A DNA stretch of 10,770 bases. It comes from Deltaproteobacteria bacterium (GTDB lineage Bacteria > Bdellovibrionota > UBA1018). This document shows, in pieces, positions 1-7,781 of the stretch (the stretch's first letter is position 1; every line of letters starts with the position of its first letter). The notes beneath the pieces are model-generated. The model saw only the letters and a list, made by a program, of their open reading frames with translations, was not told where the DNA came from and did not search any database. Location: assembly GCA_013286765.1 (NCBI GenBank), contig JABDFB010000077.1:1-10770 (forward strand), in the 5' to 3' direction. A program made the position numbers and the translations under genes.

Positions 1-269
1 CTCACAAATCGTTGAGGCAGTATGTAATCGCTATGAAAGGGACCATAAAGGTCCGTCTCGAGGGGTTATCCTATGATTCACGTCAATTTGAATTGTCTAC
101 CCCTAATCAAGCCCTATTTATACCATCAGGGTGTTGGAGAGAGATTGAATATTTACAAGATGCAATTATGTTGTGTCTTGCGTCCGAAGAGTATCGTGAA
201 AATGACTACATTCGTGACTATAGCAAATTTCTAGAGTTTAAGACCGAGGCGGGTTCGAAATGGAGCTAA
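1..269 (+). CDS. fdtA: FdtA-type dTDP-4-keto-6-deoxyglucose 3,4-ketoisomerase, C-terminal part (5' end outside window)
   Basis: The reading frame is open from the window edge (first whole codon at base 3), so the true start lies upstream; the TTG at 12 is not a credible start. About 89 residues of a family usually near 140 aa are visible. The first residues read HKSLRQYV, which fits the family's cupin motif with paired histidines (HAHK); the visible His would be the second of that pair. Then come the beta strands of a small cupin, the motif FIPSGCWREI, and the FdtA-like C-terminal signature LASEEYRENDYIRDY. In the family, this cytoplasmic enzyme moves the keto group of dTDP-4-keto-6-deoxyglucose from C4 to C3, ready for amination. 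The aminotransferase expected to act next is encoded at 2194, with one membrane protein gene between them. Galacto (FdtA) and gluco (QdtA) products cannot be told apart from this fragment. The stop overlaps the next start by 10 bases. Confidence 0.85.
   Translation, partial: HKSLRQYVIAMKGTIKVRLEGLSYDSRQFELSTPNQALFIPSGCWREIEYLQDAIMLCLASEEYRENDYIRDYSKFLEFKTEAGSKWS
246..249 (+). promoter_or_regulatory. Ribosome binding site GAGG for the gene at 260
   Basis: GAGG lies 10 bases before the ATG at 260, inside the coding end of the FdtA gene. It supports this ATG, and it means translation of the membrane protein starts before the upstream stop codon, a coupled arrangement. Confidence 0.5.
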
Positions 270-2191
270 AGTGGCCCTACTTGGATCGGTTGGCTCTATT
301 TGCGGCTATACTCTTATCTTTCTGTCTTGCCCTTCTATTCAGCGGAAAGCACTATTCTCCACTGAAGTCTGGGTACTTGACGGCACAGTCCTTTAACGGA
401 AAAACAGATAAGCCTAAGACTCTCCTTGAAGAAAATAGTCATTCGTCAGATCGGTTTGTAGATTTAGACGTCGATCTTGAGTTCCAATCCAGTGGGCCGA
501 CGACTAATACGCAGACCCTGTTCCAAACCAACGACCTGAACAAAGGCATTCGCGTAGATCTTGCTTCATCTGGAAAAATTTATTTAATTGTTGAAACTCA
601 AGATGGCACTGATCACTGGACCAGAGAATTGGCTTCAACGGATCTCACTAAAAGGATCTTCCATAAATTAAGCATCCAGTTTTCTAGAATGAAGCAGGTG
701 ACAGTCTGGTTGGATAATACTCTTTACTACGATTTTCCGGTTTCAAATGCGCTTCCCACTATTTCAAAAGTCATAGTCGGCGAAGGCTTTAACTCTTCTC
801 AAAAGTATTCTGGAGAAATAAGAAATTTCTCGCTAAAGTATCAGACATACAAAAAACTAAATCGCTTCGAGCTATTGCTCGTGATGGCAAGTTTCTTTTT
901 TTTCTACCTAACAAGCTATCTTCTGTTTATCTCCACCTGGCAGAAATTTTTGAACAAATCGAGCCAAACTGCTTCTTCCTCCAGCCTGCCCAGGCAACTT
1001 ATAGTGTGGATCGCATTCTTCGTCTTGATGGGCTATTTCGTATCCCAAACAGTCTGCTATTATTGGGGAAACTATTGGGGACTTCCCAAGCCTTGGAATG
1101 CAGTGTTTTTCGATCCTCGAGATGCATTTCATGATTTTTCTAACTTTTTTGAAATGTGCAAACTTCCCATTCCTTACGAAAGTAGATTCGCAATAGCATA
1201 CGGCCCCCTTCTTGTTTTTGCTTTTAAGCTACTTACGTTTTTGCCTAGTTGGCTGGTTTTTGGTTGCTTCATTATTGCCTCCTCCATTTCTATTGTGCGA
1301 TTTTTGAACACTTCGCTTGAACGATTTTTCCGAGAAGCATTGGATAAGTGGCTTGTGATGTTTATTCTGACGGCTTTCTCTTATCCTTTTTTATTCTGTT
1401 TTGATCGGGGGAACGTTGAATTTCTCATGCTAGTTCCCTTGATCTGGTTCTGTAAAAACTACCTTGAAGGAAAAGATCTAAAAGCTGTCTTTTGGTTCAG
1501 TTTGGCGGCTAGTTTCAAAATTTCCATTTTACCATTTGCCCTCCTATTTTTAGGTGACCGAAAGTTTAAGCAGATTGCTTTGGTTGGCCTGGCGTTCATT
1601 TTTTGGAATGGCTTCGGTTTATTTGGATTGAGTCTTCTGGGACATGCACCAATGAAGGAACTACTTCTGAATTATCTGAAAAATATTTCTGTTTATTCAG
1701 ATAATCTTGATGTGAATATTGCAAGATTCGGCCATTCTTTGTGGGCGCTTCATGTTTCTATTGCCAACGCTTTTGATCTTTCTTTGCGAAAGGCCGTTAC
1801 CCTTTCCCGTTGGATCAGCAAAATTGTAGCCGTTATTTCCATTGGCATTGTTTTATTTAAGAAAAATCAATTTACCGATAGATTGATTTTAACGATTTCA
1901 ACTGCACTCCTGATTGCTCCGATATCCTTCGATTACAGGTTGATTTTTCTGTTTCTAGGATTAGGCTATCTTCTTATGTCGGACTTGACTTCCCCCTTAA
2001 GAGCATCTGCCCTTTTCGTGTTATGCTGTTTGATATCCTGTACCATTCCGTACCCATTATATGGAGACGTCAATGTGAGTGTTCCGCTCAGGTCCCTATT
2101 AATTTTGATCTTATGGGGAATCTCGGTTGTTTCTATTTTGGATGCAAATTCGCAATTTAGATTGCGGGTTAGGCCACGGGGGTATCGTTGA
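260..2191 (+). CDS. Membrane glycosyltransferase, GT87-like body with an N-terminal lectin-like (LamG/concanavalin-A-like) domain
   Basis: This 643-residue protein has a single N-terminal membrane segment (about residues 11-27). A soluble beta-rich block follows at about 66-194, with strand patterns typical of a LamG/ConA-like jelly roll (for example VTVWLDNTLYYDF). A polytopic body with many membrane segments runs from about 204 to the end. In that body, an acidic loop DPRDAFHDF (285-293), the AYGPLLVF stretch, DRGNVEF (from 382) and AASFKIS with K420 resemble GT87/DUF2029 transferases. Those use polyprenyl-phosphate sugars on the outer face of the inner membrane. The topology would put the lectin-like block in the periplasm. 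The likely job is adding a sugar to a lipid-linked glycan, with the extra domain perhaps gripping the acceptor. The gene sits between the two amino-sugar genes, overlaps fdtA, and ends 2 bases before the next ATG. The GT87 link is by motif only; the lectin-like call rests on strand pattern and is less certain. Confidence 0.65.
   Translation: MELKWPYLDRLALFAAILLSFCLALLFSGKHYSPLKSGYLTAQSFNGKTDKPKTLLEENSHSSDRFVDLDVDLEFQSSGPTTNTQTLFQTNDLNKGIRVDLASSGKIYLIVETQDGTDHWTRELASTDLTKRIFHKLSIQFSRMKQVTVWLDNTLYYDFPVSNALPTISKVIVGEGFNSSQKYSGEIRNFSLKYQTYKKLNRFELLLVMASFFFFYLTSYLLFISTWQKFLNKSSQTASSSSLPRQLIVWIAFFVLMGYFVSQTVCYYWGNYWGLPKPWNAVFFDPRDAFHDFSNFFEMCKLPIPYESRFAIAYGPLLVFAFKLLTFLPSWLVFGCFIIASSISIVRFLNTSLERFFREALDKWLVMFILTAFSYPFLFCFDRGNVEFLMLVPLIWFCKNYLEGKDLKAVFWFSLAASFKISILPFALLFLGDRKFKQIALVGLAFIFWNGFGLFGLSLLGHAPMKELLLNYLKNISVYSDNLDVNIARFGHSLWALHVSIANAFDLSLRKAVTLSRWISKIVAVISIGIVLFKKNQFTDRLILTISTALLIAPISFDYRLIFLFLGLGYLLMSDLTSPLRASALFVLCCLISCTIPYPLYGDVNVSVPLRSLLILILWGISVVSILDANSQFRLRVRPRGYR
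2178..2182 (+). promoter_or_regulatory. G-rich ribosome binding site that leaves the fdtB start ambiguous
   Basis: GGGGG lies 5 bases before an in-frame TTG at 2188 and 11 bases before the ATG at 2194. The ATG is preferred because it gives an N-terminus (MRTIPFFSL) that matches how DegT-family aminotransferases usually begin. The TTG start would add only two residues. Confidence 0.35.
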
Positions 2192-2193
2192 TT

Positions 2194-3300
2194 ATGCGCA
2201 CCATTCCCTTTTTTTCTTTGACCGATCACCATCGGCAGATATCCAGTGAGCTATTTTCAGCATTTGAACAGTGTCTTCAAGATTCTCAATTTATCTTGGG
2301 ATCCCGACTTAAGGAATTTGAGGAAAGTTACGCCCGCTTTCAAGGAAGTAGCTACTGTATTGGTGTTGGTAATGGATTGGATGCTTTGAAAATTGCCTTA
2401 CAGGCTATTGGTATCGAGCCCGGCGATGAAGTCCTTGTTCCAAGTCATACGTTTGTAGCTACTGCCCTTGCAGTAGCGAATGCAGGTGCCATTCCGATTT
2501 TCATTGAACCAGATATGGAGACTCATAATCTGGATCCCGAGCTGATCGAAAGGTCTATTTCAAAAAGGTCCCGCGCCATTATTCCTGTTCATATGTATGG
2601 TTCACCATGCGATATGAATCGCATTGCTGAGATTGCCAGACATTTCAGCCTTCATATTGTGGAAGATAATGCTCAGGCGCATGGAGCTGTCTACGATGGG
2701 AAGAAGACTGGCTCGTTGGGAGACATCGCTGCTACCAGTTTCTATCCGACAAAAAATTTAGGTGCTCTGGGTGATGGGGGAGCGATCACAACAAATGATT
2801 CGGAATTGGCTAAAAAATGTCAATTGCTGAGGAATTACGGAAGTAATAAGAAATATCTTCACGAAATTTTGGGAGTCAATTCTCGGCTTGATGAGCTGCA
2901 GGCAGCATTTCTATCTGAAAAGTTGAAGTGGATAGACCAAGTGAGCGAAGAAAGGCGGACTCTTGCGAAATCATACAGCGAGCTTTTGAGAGATGTTCCT
3001 CAAATTCAGGTCCCAAAGATTCTTCCCCATGCGCAATCGGTATTCCACCTCTATCCCATTCGAGCTGAAAGAAGGGATGAGTTACAGGCATATCTTGAAA
3101 GGCATGGAGTGATGACAATGATTCATTACCCTATTCCGGTTCCGCTTCAGTCTTGTTTTAGTTACTTAAGAAAAGACTCTAATCTCTTCGCCGCAAGTTC
3201 GGCCTTGGCTCAATCCGTACTCAGCTTGCCCATTTATCCGGGGCTGTCAGTAGATGTTCCAGCCTCAATCGTAAGTCTAATCAGGGAGTTTTATGCCTAA
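2194..3300 (+). CDS. fdtB: FdtB-type dTDP-3-amino-3,6-dideoxyhexose transaminase (DegT/DnrJ/EryC1 family, PLP)
   Basis: This 368-residue protein has the normal length for DegT-family sugar aminotransferases. Visible motifs are GVGNGLDALKIAL (phosphate-binding region), VPSHTFVATALAV, PVHMYGSPCDM, IVEDNAQAHGA with D158 (pairs with the PLP ring nitrogen), and SFYPTKNLGALGDGG with catalytic K187, which forms the PLP Schiff base. The NSRLDELQAA motif follows. In the family it transfers an amino group, usually from glutamate, to the 3-keto group made by FdtA-type ketoisomerases, giving dTDP-Fuc3N or dTDP-Qui3N; the enzyme is cytoplasmic. Finding fdtA one gene upstream supports the 3-amino assignment over the 4-amino one. 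No FdtC-type acetyltransferase is in the window. The end overlaps the next gene by 8 bases. The exact sugar stereochemistry cannot be read from sequence alone. Confidence 0.88.
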   Translation: MRTIPFFSLTDHHRQISSELFSAFEQCLQDSQFILGSRLKEFEESYARFQGSSYCIGVGNGLDALKIALQAIGIEPGDEVLVPSHTFVATALAVANAGAIPIFIEPDMETHNLDPELIERSISKRSRAIIPVHMYGSPCDMNRIAEIARHFSLHIVEDNAQAHGAVYDGKKTGSLGDIAATSFYPTKNLGALGDGGAITTNDSELAKKCQLLRNYGSNKKYLHEILGVNSRLDELQAAFLSEKLKWIDQVSEERRTLAKSYSELLRDVPQIQVPKILPHAQSVFHLYPIRAERRDELQAYLERHGVMTMIHYPIPVPLQSCFSYLRKDSNLFAASSALAQSVLSLPIYPGLSVDVPASIVSLIREFYA

Positions 3301-4240
3301 AATTTCCATCATTGTTCCCTGTTATTTTAACGCAGAAAATCTTCCTGTCACTGTTCCTGTACTTTATGACGCTGAAAAGCTGTATCCTCCAGGTACTCGA
3401 TTTGAGTATATCTTTGTGGATGACGGTTCTGGTGATGCGACTTTCAGTAGGCTCATTGAGATAAGAAAAGCCCGTCCTAGAGATGTCAAGATAGTCAAAT
3501 TATCCAGAAATTTTGGCGCGAATAGCGCATGTTTCGCAGGAATGCATTACGCGACAGGAGACTGTAATGTCATTATCGCTGCTGACCTTCAAGATCCTCC
3601 TGAGCTAGTCCCAGAACTTTTTCAGCATTGGCTGAAGGGATATAAACTGGTGTTGGCGAATCGTGCCAACCGAGACGAGCCTTTGCTACAAACAACAATA
3701 TCTAATTTCTTCCATCGTCTTATGAAATATTTTGCTCTAACCAATACTCCGTCTGGAGGATTTGATCTGGTAGTATTTGATAAGCAAATTCGTGACCTCG
3801 TAATAAAAATGGATGAAAAGAATGCATATCTTCCTTATCTTTTTCTCTGGACGGGATTCGAATATGTTTCGGTTCCCTACACGCGTAGAAAGCGAGAGAT
3901 AGGGAAGTCTCGGTGGACACTTAAAAAGAAAATCAAAGCCTCAATTGATTGCTTTGTTGCTTTTTCTTTTGCTCCCATTCGAACACTCTCCGTCATTGGA
4001 ATATTTTTAGGCATTCTTGCGCTTGGCTATACTGTCGTAATTCTCTCGCACAGTCTTATGGAAAAAAACCCCGTACCTGGTTGGTCGAGCCTTATGGTGG
4101 TGGTTCTCGTTACCGCTTGTTTTCAAATGATTGGTCTTGGGGTCCTAGGAGAATATTTGTGGCGAACGCTTGAAATAGGTCGAAATCGACCTAACTTTAT
4201 TGTAGATCAAATCCATGAGGAAATCGAAAATACCGGGTAA
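3293..4240 (+). CDS. Polyprenyl-phosphate glycosyltransferase, GT2 (GtrB/ArnC/DPM1-like)
   Basis: This 315-residue protein has the standard length and layout of this group. The N-terminal GT-A domain shows ISIIVPCYFNAENL, the nucleotide-binding VDDGS (42-46), KLSRNFGANSA and the metal-binding segment DLQDPPEL starting at D98. RKREIGKSRWTLKKK follows, a conserved loop of this group. Two C-terminal membrane segments lie at about 230-251 and 267-289. The family moves a sugar from a nucleotide donor to undecaprenyl phosphate on the inner face of the membrane, making the donor used by outward-facing GT-C or Gtr-type enzymes. Membrane proteins that could be its users are encoded on both sides (260-2191, 4241-5701). 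An AGGGAG ribosome binding site at 3283-3288 lies inside the end of fdtB, so translation is probably coupled. The donor sugar is not determinable from sequence. Confidence 0.88.
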   Translation: MPKISIIVPCYFNAENLPVTVPVLYDAEKLYPPGTRFEYIFVDDGSGDATFSRLIEIRKARPRDVKIVKLSRNFGANSACFAGMHYATGDCNVIIAADLQDPPELVPELFQHWLKGYKLVLANRANRDEPLLQTTISNFFHRLMKYFALTNTPSGGFDLVVFDKQIRDLVIKMDEKNAYLPYLFLWTGFEYVSVPYTRRKREIGKSRWTLKKKIKASIDCFVAFSFAPIRTLSVIGIFLGILALGYTVVILSHSLMEKNPVPGWSSLMVVVLVTACFQMIGLGVLGEYLWRTLEIGRNRPNFIVDQIHEEIENTG

Positions 4241-5701
4241 ATGAAAATGCGAATAAGAGCCGCTTGGTTGAGAAAAGTTTTTAGCAATGCGTCCTCAGAG
4301 AAAACAATTGAAGGAATTGTTACGTTATCGGTCGCCTATCTTTGTACTCCTCTCCTATTTTTCTTATTTTGTTTTCCAAAATTTTATATAGCTTGGCCAT
4401 TGGGACTACTCGCGTTGGCTCTCTTGGGAAGTGTTTTCAAAAAAACCCGACCGATGGTGGGAGTGTTTCGATATGAGCCTCTTGTGATGGCGCTGGTTTG
4501 GGTGGCATTTACTGGGCTTCTAGCAACCTATTTTAGCGGTAAGCCCCATATTTTTCCAACAGATTGGCCAAAGCACTTTACTGTTTTTAATACATTAAGA
4601 GATTGCCAGTGGATGCCAAGAGTAGAGTATGCACAGCAACAATTTTATTTAAGATATTATATCGGTTGGTTGATAACTCCGGCCGTACTCGCTTCCTATT
4701 TACCAGTCTATTGGGGACAACTAATCATATATAGTTGGACGGTACTGGGAATATACTTGGCTTTTTCCTTATTTTTAGAAATAGCGCCCAAACGACCATT
4801 CATCGTTCTGAGTTCATTTATTTTATTTGGGGGATTCGACGTCCTCGGATTGATTTTGCTTCCAAATGCCGGTTCGCATAATCACGAAGGATACGAATGG
4901 TGGTCAGCAGCGGTTCATTCCTTATATCTTGCGCCAGGTAATTTAATGATCTGGGTACCGCAGCATGCGGTCGTTGGTTGGATATTAGCAGGTTTACTTC
5001 TTGATCGAAAAATAGCGAGTCAGATTCTTCCACACGTTGGAATCGTTCTCGCAGCGTCTGCCCTTTGGTCTCCCTTCGCTGCAGCTGGCTCTTTGCCTTT
5101 GGTCGCTATGCATGGGAAAGTTAAAGAGTTAATTACGAAATTTAATTTAGCCGCGGTACCCGTTGGCCTTGCTATTTGTGGTTATTTGCTACAGGGAACT
5201 TCCGACCTTCCGTCAGCTCTAAGAAGGATTCGTTCCTTAGAAGACGCAAAAGGCTTATTTATTTTCTATATAGTAGAATTTGGACTCTGGGCATTGGCTT
5301 TACGATTTTTTGGACGAAGTGTTGATAAGCGGGCACTGATGTTTGTTACAATTGCTCTGGTTCTTTACCCTTTTTGGCAATTTGGATTGGCTGGTGATTG
5401 GGTAATGAGAGCTTCTATTCCTTGCCTAGGGGCGCTCGCGGTCATGGCCGCTCGTGAAATTTCTGACTTACGTCTGAGAGTTTTGAGTTGGTATATCTTT
5501 CTATTCTTTCTCGTTCTAGGCTCTATTTCACCCGGGACAGAACTATGGAAGTCATATACCGGCTATTTTCATGGTGGTACTGAGATCAAAAATCCTATGG
5601 ATGAAAGTTTGCGAAATGTCTTTGGTTGGCATGCACAGGCACAACTGCTCTCTAAGAAAATGGTTGGTGCGAACTCCGCACCGGTGTGTAAAATGAATTG
5701 A
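4241..5701 (+). CDS. Unrecognised polytopic inner-membrane protein, possibly a GT-C-type sugar transferase
   Basis: I do not recognise a specific family for this 486-residue protein. It has roughly ten hydrophobic segments spread along its length. A short basic N-terminus is followed by segments at about 30-65 and 80-97. Then comes a polar loop with the charged motif FPTDWPKHF (D108, K111, H112), which could be an outward-facing active-site loop like those in GT-C enzymes. Further on there is a loop with NAGSHNHEGYEWW and then WVPQHAVVGW (H242). The ATG starts on the base directly after the stop of the GT2 gene, so the two are likely made together; a second ATG at 4247 is also possible. This pairing suggests it uses the polyprenyl-linked sugar made by that GT2. 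Other possibilities are an O-antigen polymerase or another membrane transferase. The coding call is firm; the function is inference. Confidence 0.9.
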   Translation: MKMRIRAAWLRKVFSNASSEKTIEGIVTLSVAYLCTPLLFFLFCFPKFYIAWPLGLLALALLGSVFKKTRPMVGVFRYEPLVMALVWVAFTGLLATYFSGKPHIFPTDWPKHFTVFNTLRDCQWMPRVEYAQQQFYLRYYIGWLITPAVLASYLPVYWGQLIIYSWTVLGIYLAFSLFLEIAPKRPFIVLSSFILFGGFDVLGLILLPNAGSHNHEGYEWWSAAVHSLYLAPGNLMIWVPQHAVVGWILAGLLLDRKIASQILPHVGIVLAASALWSPFAAAGSLPLVAMHGKVKELITKFNLAAVPVGLAICGYLLQGTSDLPSALRRIRSLEDAKGLFIFYIVEFGLWALALRFFGRSVDKRALMFVTIALVLYPFWQFGLAGDWVMRASIPCLGALAVMAAREISDLRLRVLSWYIFLFFLVLGSISPGTELWKSYTGYFHGGTEIKNPMDESLRNVFGWHAQAQLLSKKMVGANSAPVCKMN

Positions 5702-5703
5702 TT

Positions 5704-5706
5704 GGA
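5704..5706 (+). promoter_or_regulatory. Weak ribosome binding site supporting the gmd ATG at 5714
   Basis: GGA ends 7 bases before the ATG at 5714. An in-frame TTG at 5702 directly follows the upstream stop but overlaps this GGA and has no site of its own. The ATG gives the [14 protein letters not shown] start typical of Gmd proteins. Confidence 0.35.
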
Positions 5707-5713
5707 TACGGAA

Positions 5714-6718
5714 ATGAAAAAAGCTCTTATAACTGGCATTACAGGTCAAGACGGATCTTATCTAGCGGAATTTCTCCTTGAAAAAGGCTACGAAGTCCAT
5801 GGCATAATCAGGCGATCGTCGTCTTTCAATACCGGTAGAATAATGCATATTTATAAAGATATCCATGAAGCGAATAATCGCCTCATACTCCATTACGGGG
5901 ATATATCAGACGCCAGTTGTATAGAAAAATTGATTGATAAAATAGAGCCGGACGAAGTTTATAACTTAGGTGCCCAAAGTCATGTCAGAGTTTCATTTGA
6001 TGAACCAATTTATACTGCGGATATTGTAGGGATCGGAACACTCCGATTACTAGAAGCAATTAAGAATATTGGGGCCACAAAACATATTCGATTTTATCAA
6101 GCCTCCAGTTCAGAAATGTATGGGTTAGTGCAAGAAGTTCCTCAAACTGAAAAAACTCCTTTTTACCCGAGAAGTCCGTACGCTTGTTCAAAAGTTTATG
6201 CTTATTGGCAAACTGTAAATTACCGGGAAGCTTATGGCCTTCATGCTTCAAATGGGATCCTTTTTAACCACGAAAGCCCAAGAAGAGGAGAAACCTTCGT
6301 TACAAGAAAAATCACTCGAGGTCTTGCAAGAATATTGGCTAATAAGGATAAAAAGCTCTATTTGGGCAATTTGGATGCTAAAAGAGACTGGGGTTTTGCA
6401 AAAGACTATGTAGAAGCGATGTGGATGATGCTGCAACAAGATCAAGCTGACGATTATGTAATCGCTACTGGACAGTCCTGGAGCGTGAAGGACTTTTTAA
6501 CGCGAGCTTTTTCTCTGTGTAAATTAAATTGGGAAGAATATGTGGAGATAGATTCGCGTTATTTTCGGCCTGCTGAGGTTGACTTGCTAATTGGAGACGC
6601 CTCTAAAGCACGTCAAAAGTTAAATTGGAAACCTAAATCTAGTTTTGATGACCTCGTTCGGCTTATGGTGGAAGCTGATCTAAAAGCTGAGGGGTTGGAT
6701 CTACATCGCTTTTTATGA
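5714..6718 (+). CDS. gmd: GDP-mannose 4,6-dehydratase
   Basis: This 334-residue extended short-chain dehydrogenase converts GDP-D-mannose to GDP-4-keto-6-deoxy-D-mannose in the cytoplasm using bound NADP. The diagnostic Gmd motifs are all present: [14 protein letters not shown] with the glycine motif at residues 8-14, [36 protein letters not shown], catalytic YACSK (Y156, K160), [15 protein letters not shown] (N185 onward), [14 protein letters not shown] and [10 protein letters not shown]. It is slightly shorter than many Gmd proteins but looks complete. The product feeds the next two genes: a GDP-fucose-synthase/ColC-like enzyme, whose start overlaps this stop by 4 bases (ATGA), and a ColD-like dehydratase. 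No mannose-1-phosphate guanylyltransferase or phosphomannomutase is in the window, so GDP-mannose must come from genes elsewhere. Confidence 0.96.
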   Translation: MKKALITGITGQDGSYLAEFLLEKGYEVHGIIRRSSSFNTGRIMHIYKDIHEANNRLILHYGDISDASCIEKLIDKIEPDEVYNLGAQSHVRVSFDEPIYTADIVGIGTLRLLEAIKNIGATKHIRFYQASSSEMYGLVQEVPQTEKTPFYPRSPYACSKVYAYWQTVNYREAYGLHASNGILFNHESPRRGETFVTRKITRGLARILANKDKKLYLGNLDAKRDWGFAKDYVEAMWMMLQQDQADDYVIATGQSWSVKDFLTRAFSLCKLNWEEYVEIDSRYFRPAEVDLLIGDASKARQKLNWKPKSSFDDLVRLMVEADLKAEGLDLHRFL

Positions 6719-7758
6719 GTAGCTACGGAACAATTGTTCGGGATTCTGATTTTCATGCCGATACCAGAAATTTCTTTAAGGGAACTTCGGTGGTTGTTAC
6801 AGGAGGTAGCGGATTCATTGGTAGTCATGTAGTTGAACAACTACTGCTTTTGGGGGCTAAGCCCATAATTCTTACACGACAAAGCAAGCCGGTATTTCTT
6901 CAAAATATACTAGGTCAAGTAACAATTCGGAAATGTGATCTTTTTAAATTTGATCAGACGATTGCTGCAATAGAAGGCTCTTCTGTTGTTCTCAATTTGG
7001 CTGCTTCAGTTGCCGGACTAGAATACAATTCGAAACACCCCGCTTCCATTTTCCAAGACAACTTGCAGTGTTTTTTTAACGTTATCAAGGCAGCTTCAAA
7101 CTTAAAGATTAAGCGCCTGTTGGTTACCAGTTCAGCATGCGTATACCCGCGGCATTGCTCCATTCCAACGCCTGAGAGTGAAGGTTTTTTGGATGAACCT
7201 GAACCTACCAATTCAGGTTATGGCTGGGCGAAGAGAATGGAAGAATATTTAGGTATGCAATATGCGAAGGAGTTTGGACTATCTGTTGCTATTGCACGCC
7301 CTTACAATGCATATGGACCCCGAGATAATTTTGAGCCTAGTACTTCCCATGTAATACCTGCCCTAATTAGAAAGGCCTTTTTGTCCAAAGACGGATTACT
7401 GCCTGTTTGGGGAGATGGCTCTCACTCTCGATCGTTTCTCTACGTGGATGATTTTGCTCGTGGGTTACTCGAAGTAGCAGCAAGATATTCTCTTGCTGAT
7501 CCAATTAATATTGGAACAAACGAAGAGACTTCAATTAGACAAGCAGCTTCTTTGATTAGTGAAATTGTAGGAAAGTTGAGAGGAAAAGAGATAGTTCCAG
7601 TATTCGATTCTAAAGGATTAACGGGGCAGCCTCGTAGAAAATGCGATACCACAAAGGGTGAGAGTGCTTTGGGTTATAAAGCAAAAATAGAATTTCAAGA
7701 AGGTATTAGTCGAACGGTTGAATGGTTTAACCAGAATGAAGCTCACTCCCTCCTTTAG
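6715..7758 (+). CDS. NAD(P)-dependent epimerase/reductase of the GDP-L-fucose synthase / GDP-L-colitose synthase (ColC) group
   Basis: This 347-residue extended SDR has a nucleotide-binding [13 protein letters not shown] with glycines G30, G33 and G36, S140/C142 in SSACVYP, Y169 and K173 in YGWAK, GPRDNF (201-206) and H212 in [10 protein letters not shown]. These are the GDP-fucose synthase catalytic residues (Ser, Cys, Tyr, Lys, His), and the C-Y and Y-H spacings (27 and 43) equal those I recall for the E. coli enzyme (C109, Y136, H179). The family epimerises and then reduces GDP-4-keto-6-deoxy sugars. With Gmd before it and a ColD-like enzyme after it, the best reading is ColC (GDP-L-colitose synthase); GDP-L-fucose synthase is the main alternative. 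It has about 20 residues before the Rossmann start. The ATGA overlap favours 6715, but a GTG at 6790 with an upstream AAGGGA is a weaker alternative. Confidence 0.8.
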   Translation: MSSYGTIVRDSDFHADTRNFFKGTSVVVTGGSGFIGSHVVEQLLLLGAKPIILTRQSKPVFLQNILGQVTIRKCDLFKFDQTIAAIEGSSVVLNLAASVAGLEYNSKHPASIFQDNLQCFFNVIKAASNLKIKRLLVTSSACVYPRHCSIPTPESEGFLDEPEPTNSGYGWAKRMEEYLGMQYAKEFGLSVAIARPYNAYGPRDNFEPSTSHVIPALIRKAFLSKDGLLPVWGDGSHSRSFLYVDDFARGLLEVAARYSLADPINIGTNEETSIRQAASLISEIVGKLRGKEIVPVFDSKGLTGQPRRKCDTTKGESALGYKAKIEFQEGISRTVEWFNQNEAHSLL

Positions 7759-7781
7759 ATTAAACAAAAGAGATAAAAATT

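Noticed and set aside
12..269. A complete small gene starting with TTG at base 12
   Set aside because: The frame stays open to the window edge, and the upstream codons (His-Lys-Ser) continue the FdtA cupin motif, so this is the tail of a longer gene.
896..903. Run of eight T in the membrane protein gene as a phase-variation tract
   Set aside because: It encodes phenylalanines in a membrane segment, where such runs are expected, and nothing else suggests switching.
5702..5713. TTG start for gmd directly after the upstream stop
   Set aside because: It adds four residues not expected in Gmd, and the possible ribosome binding site overlaps it; the ATG at 5714 gives the family N-terminus.
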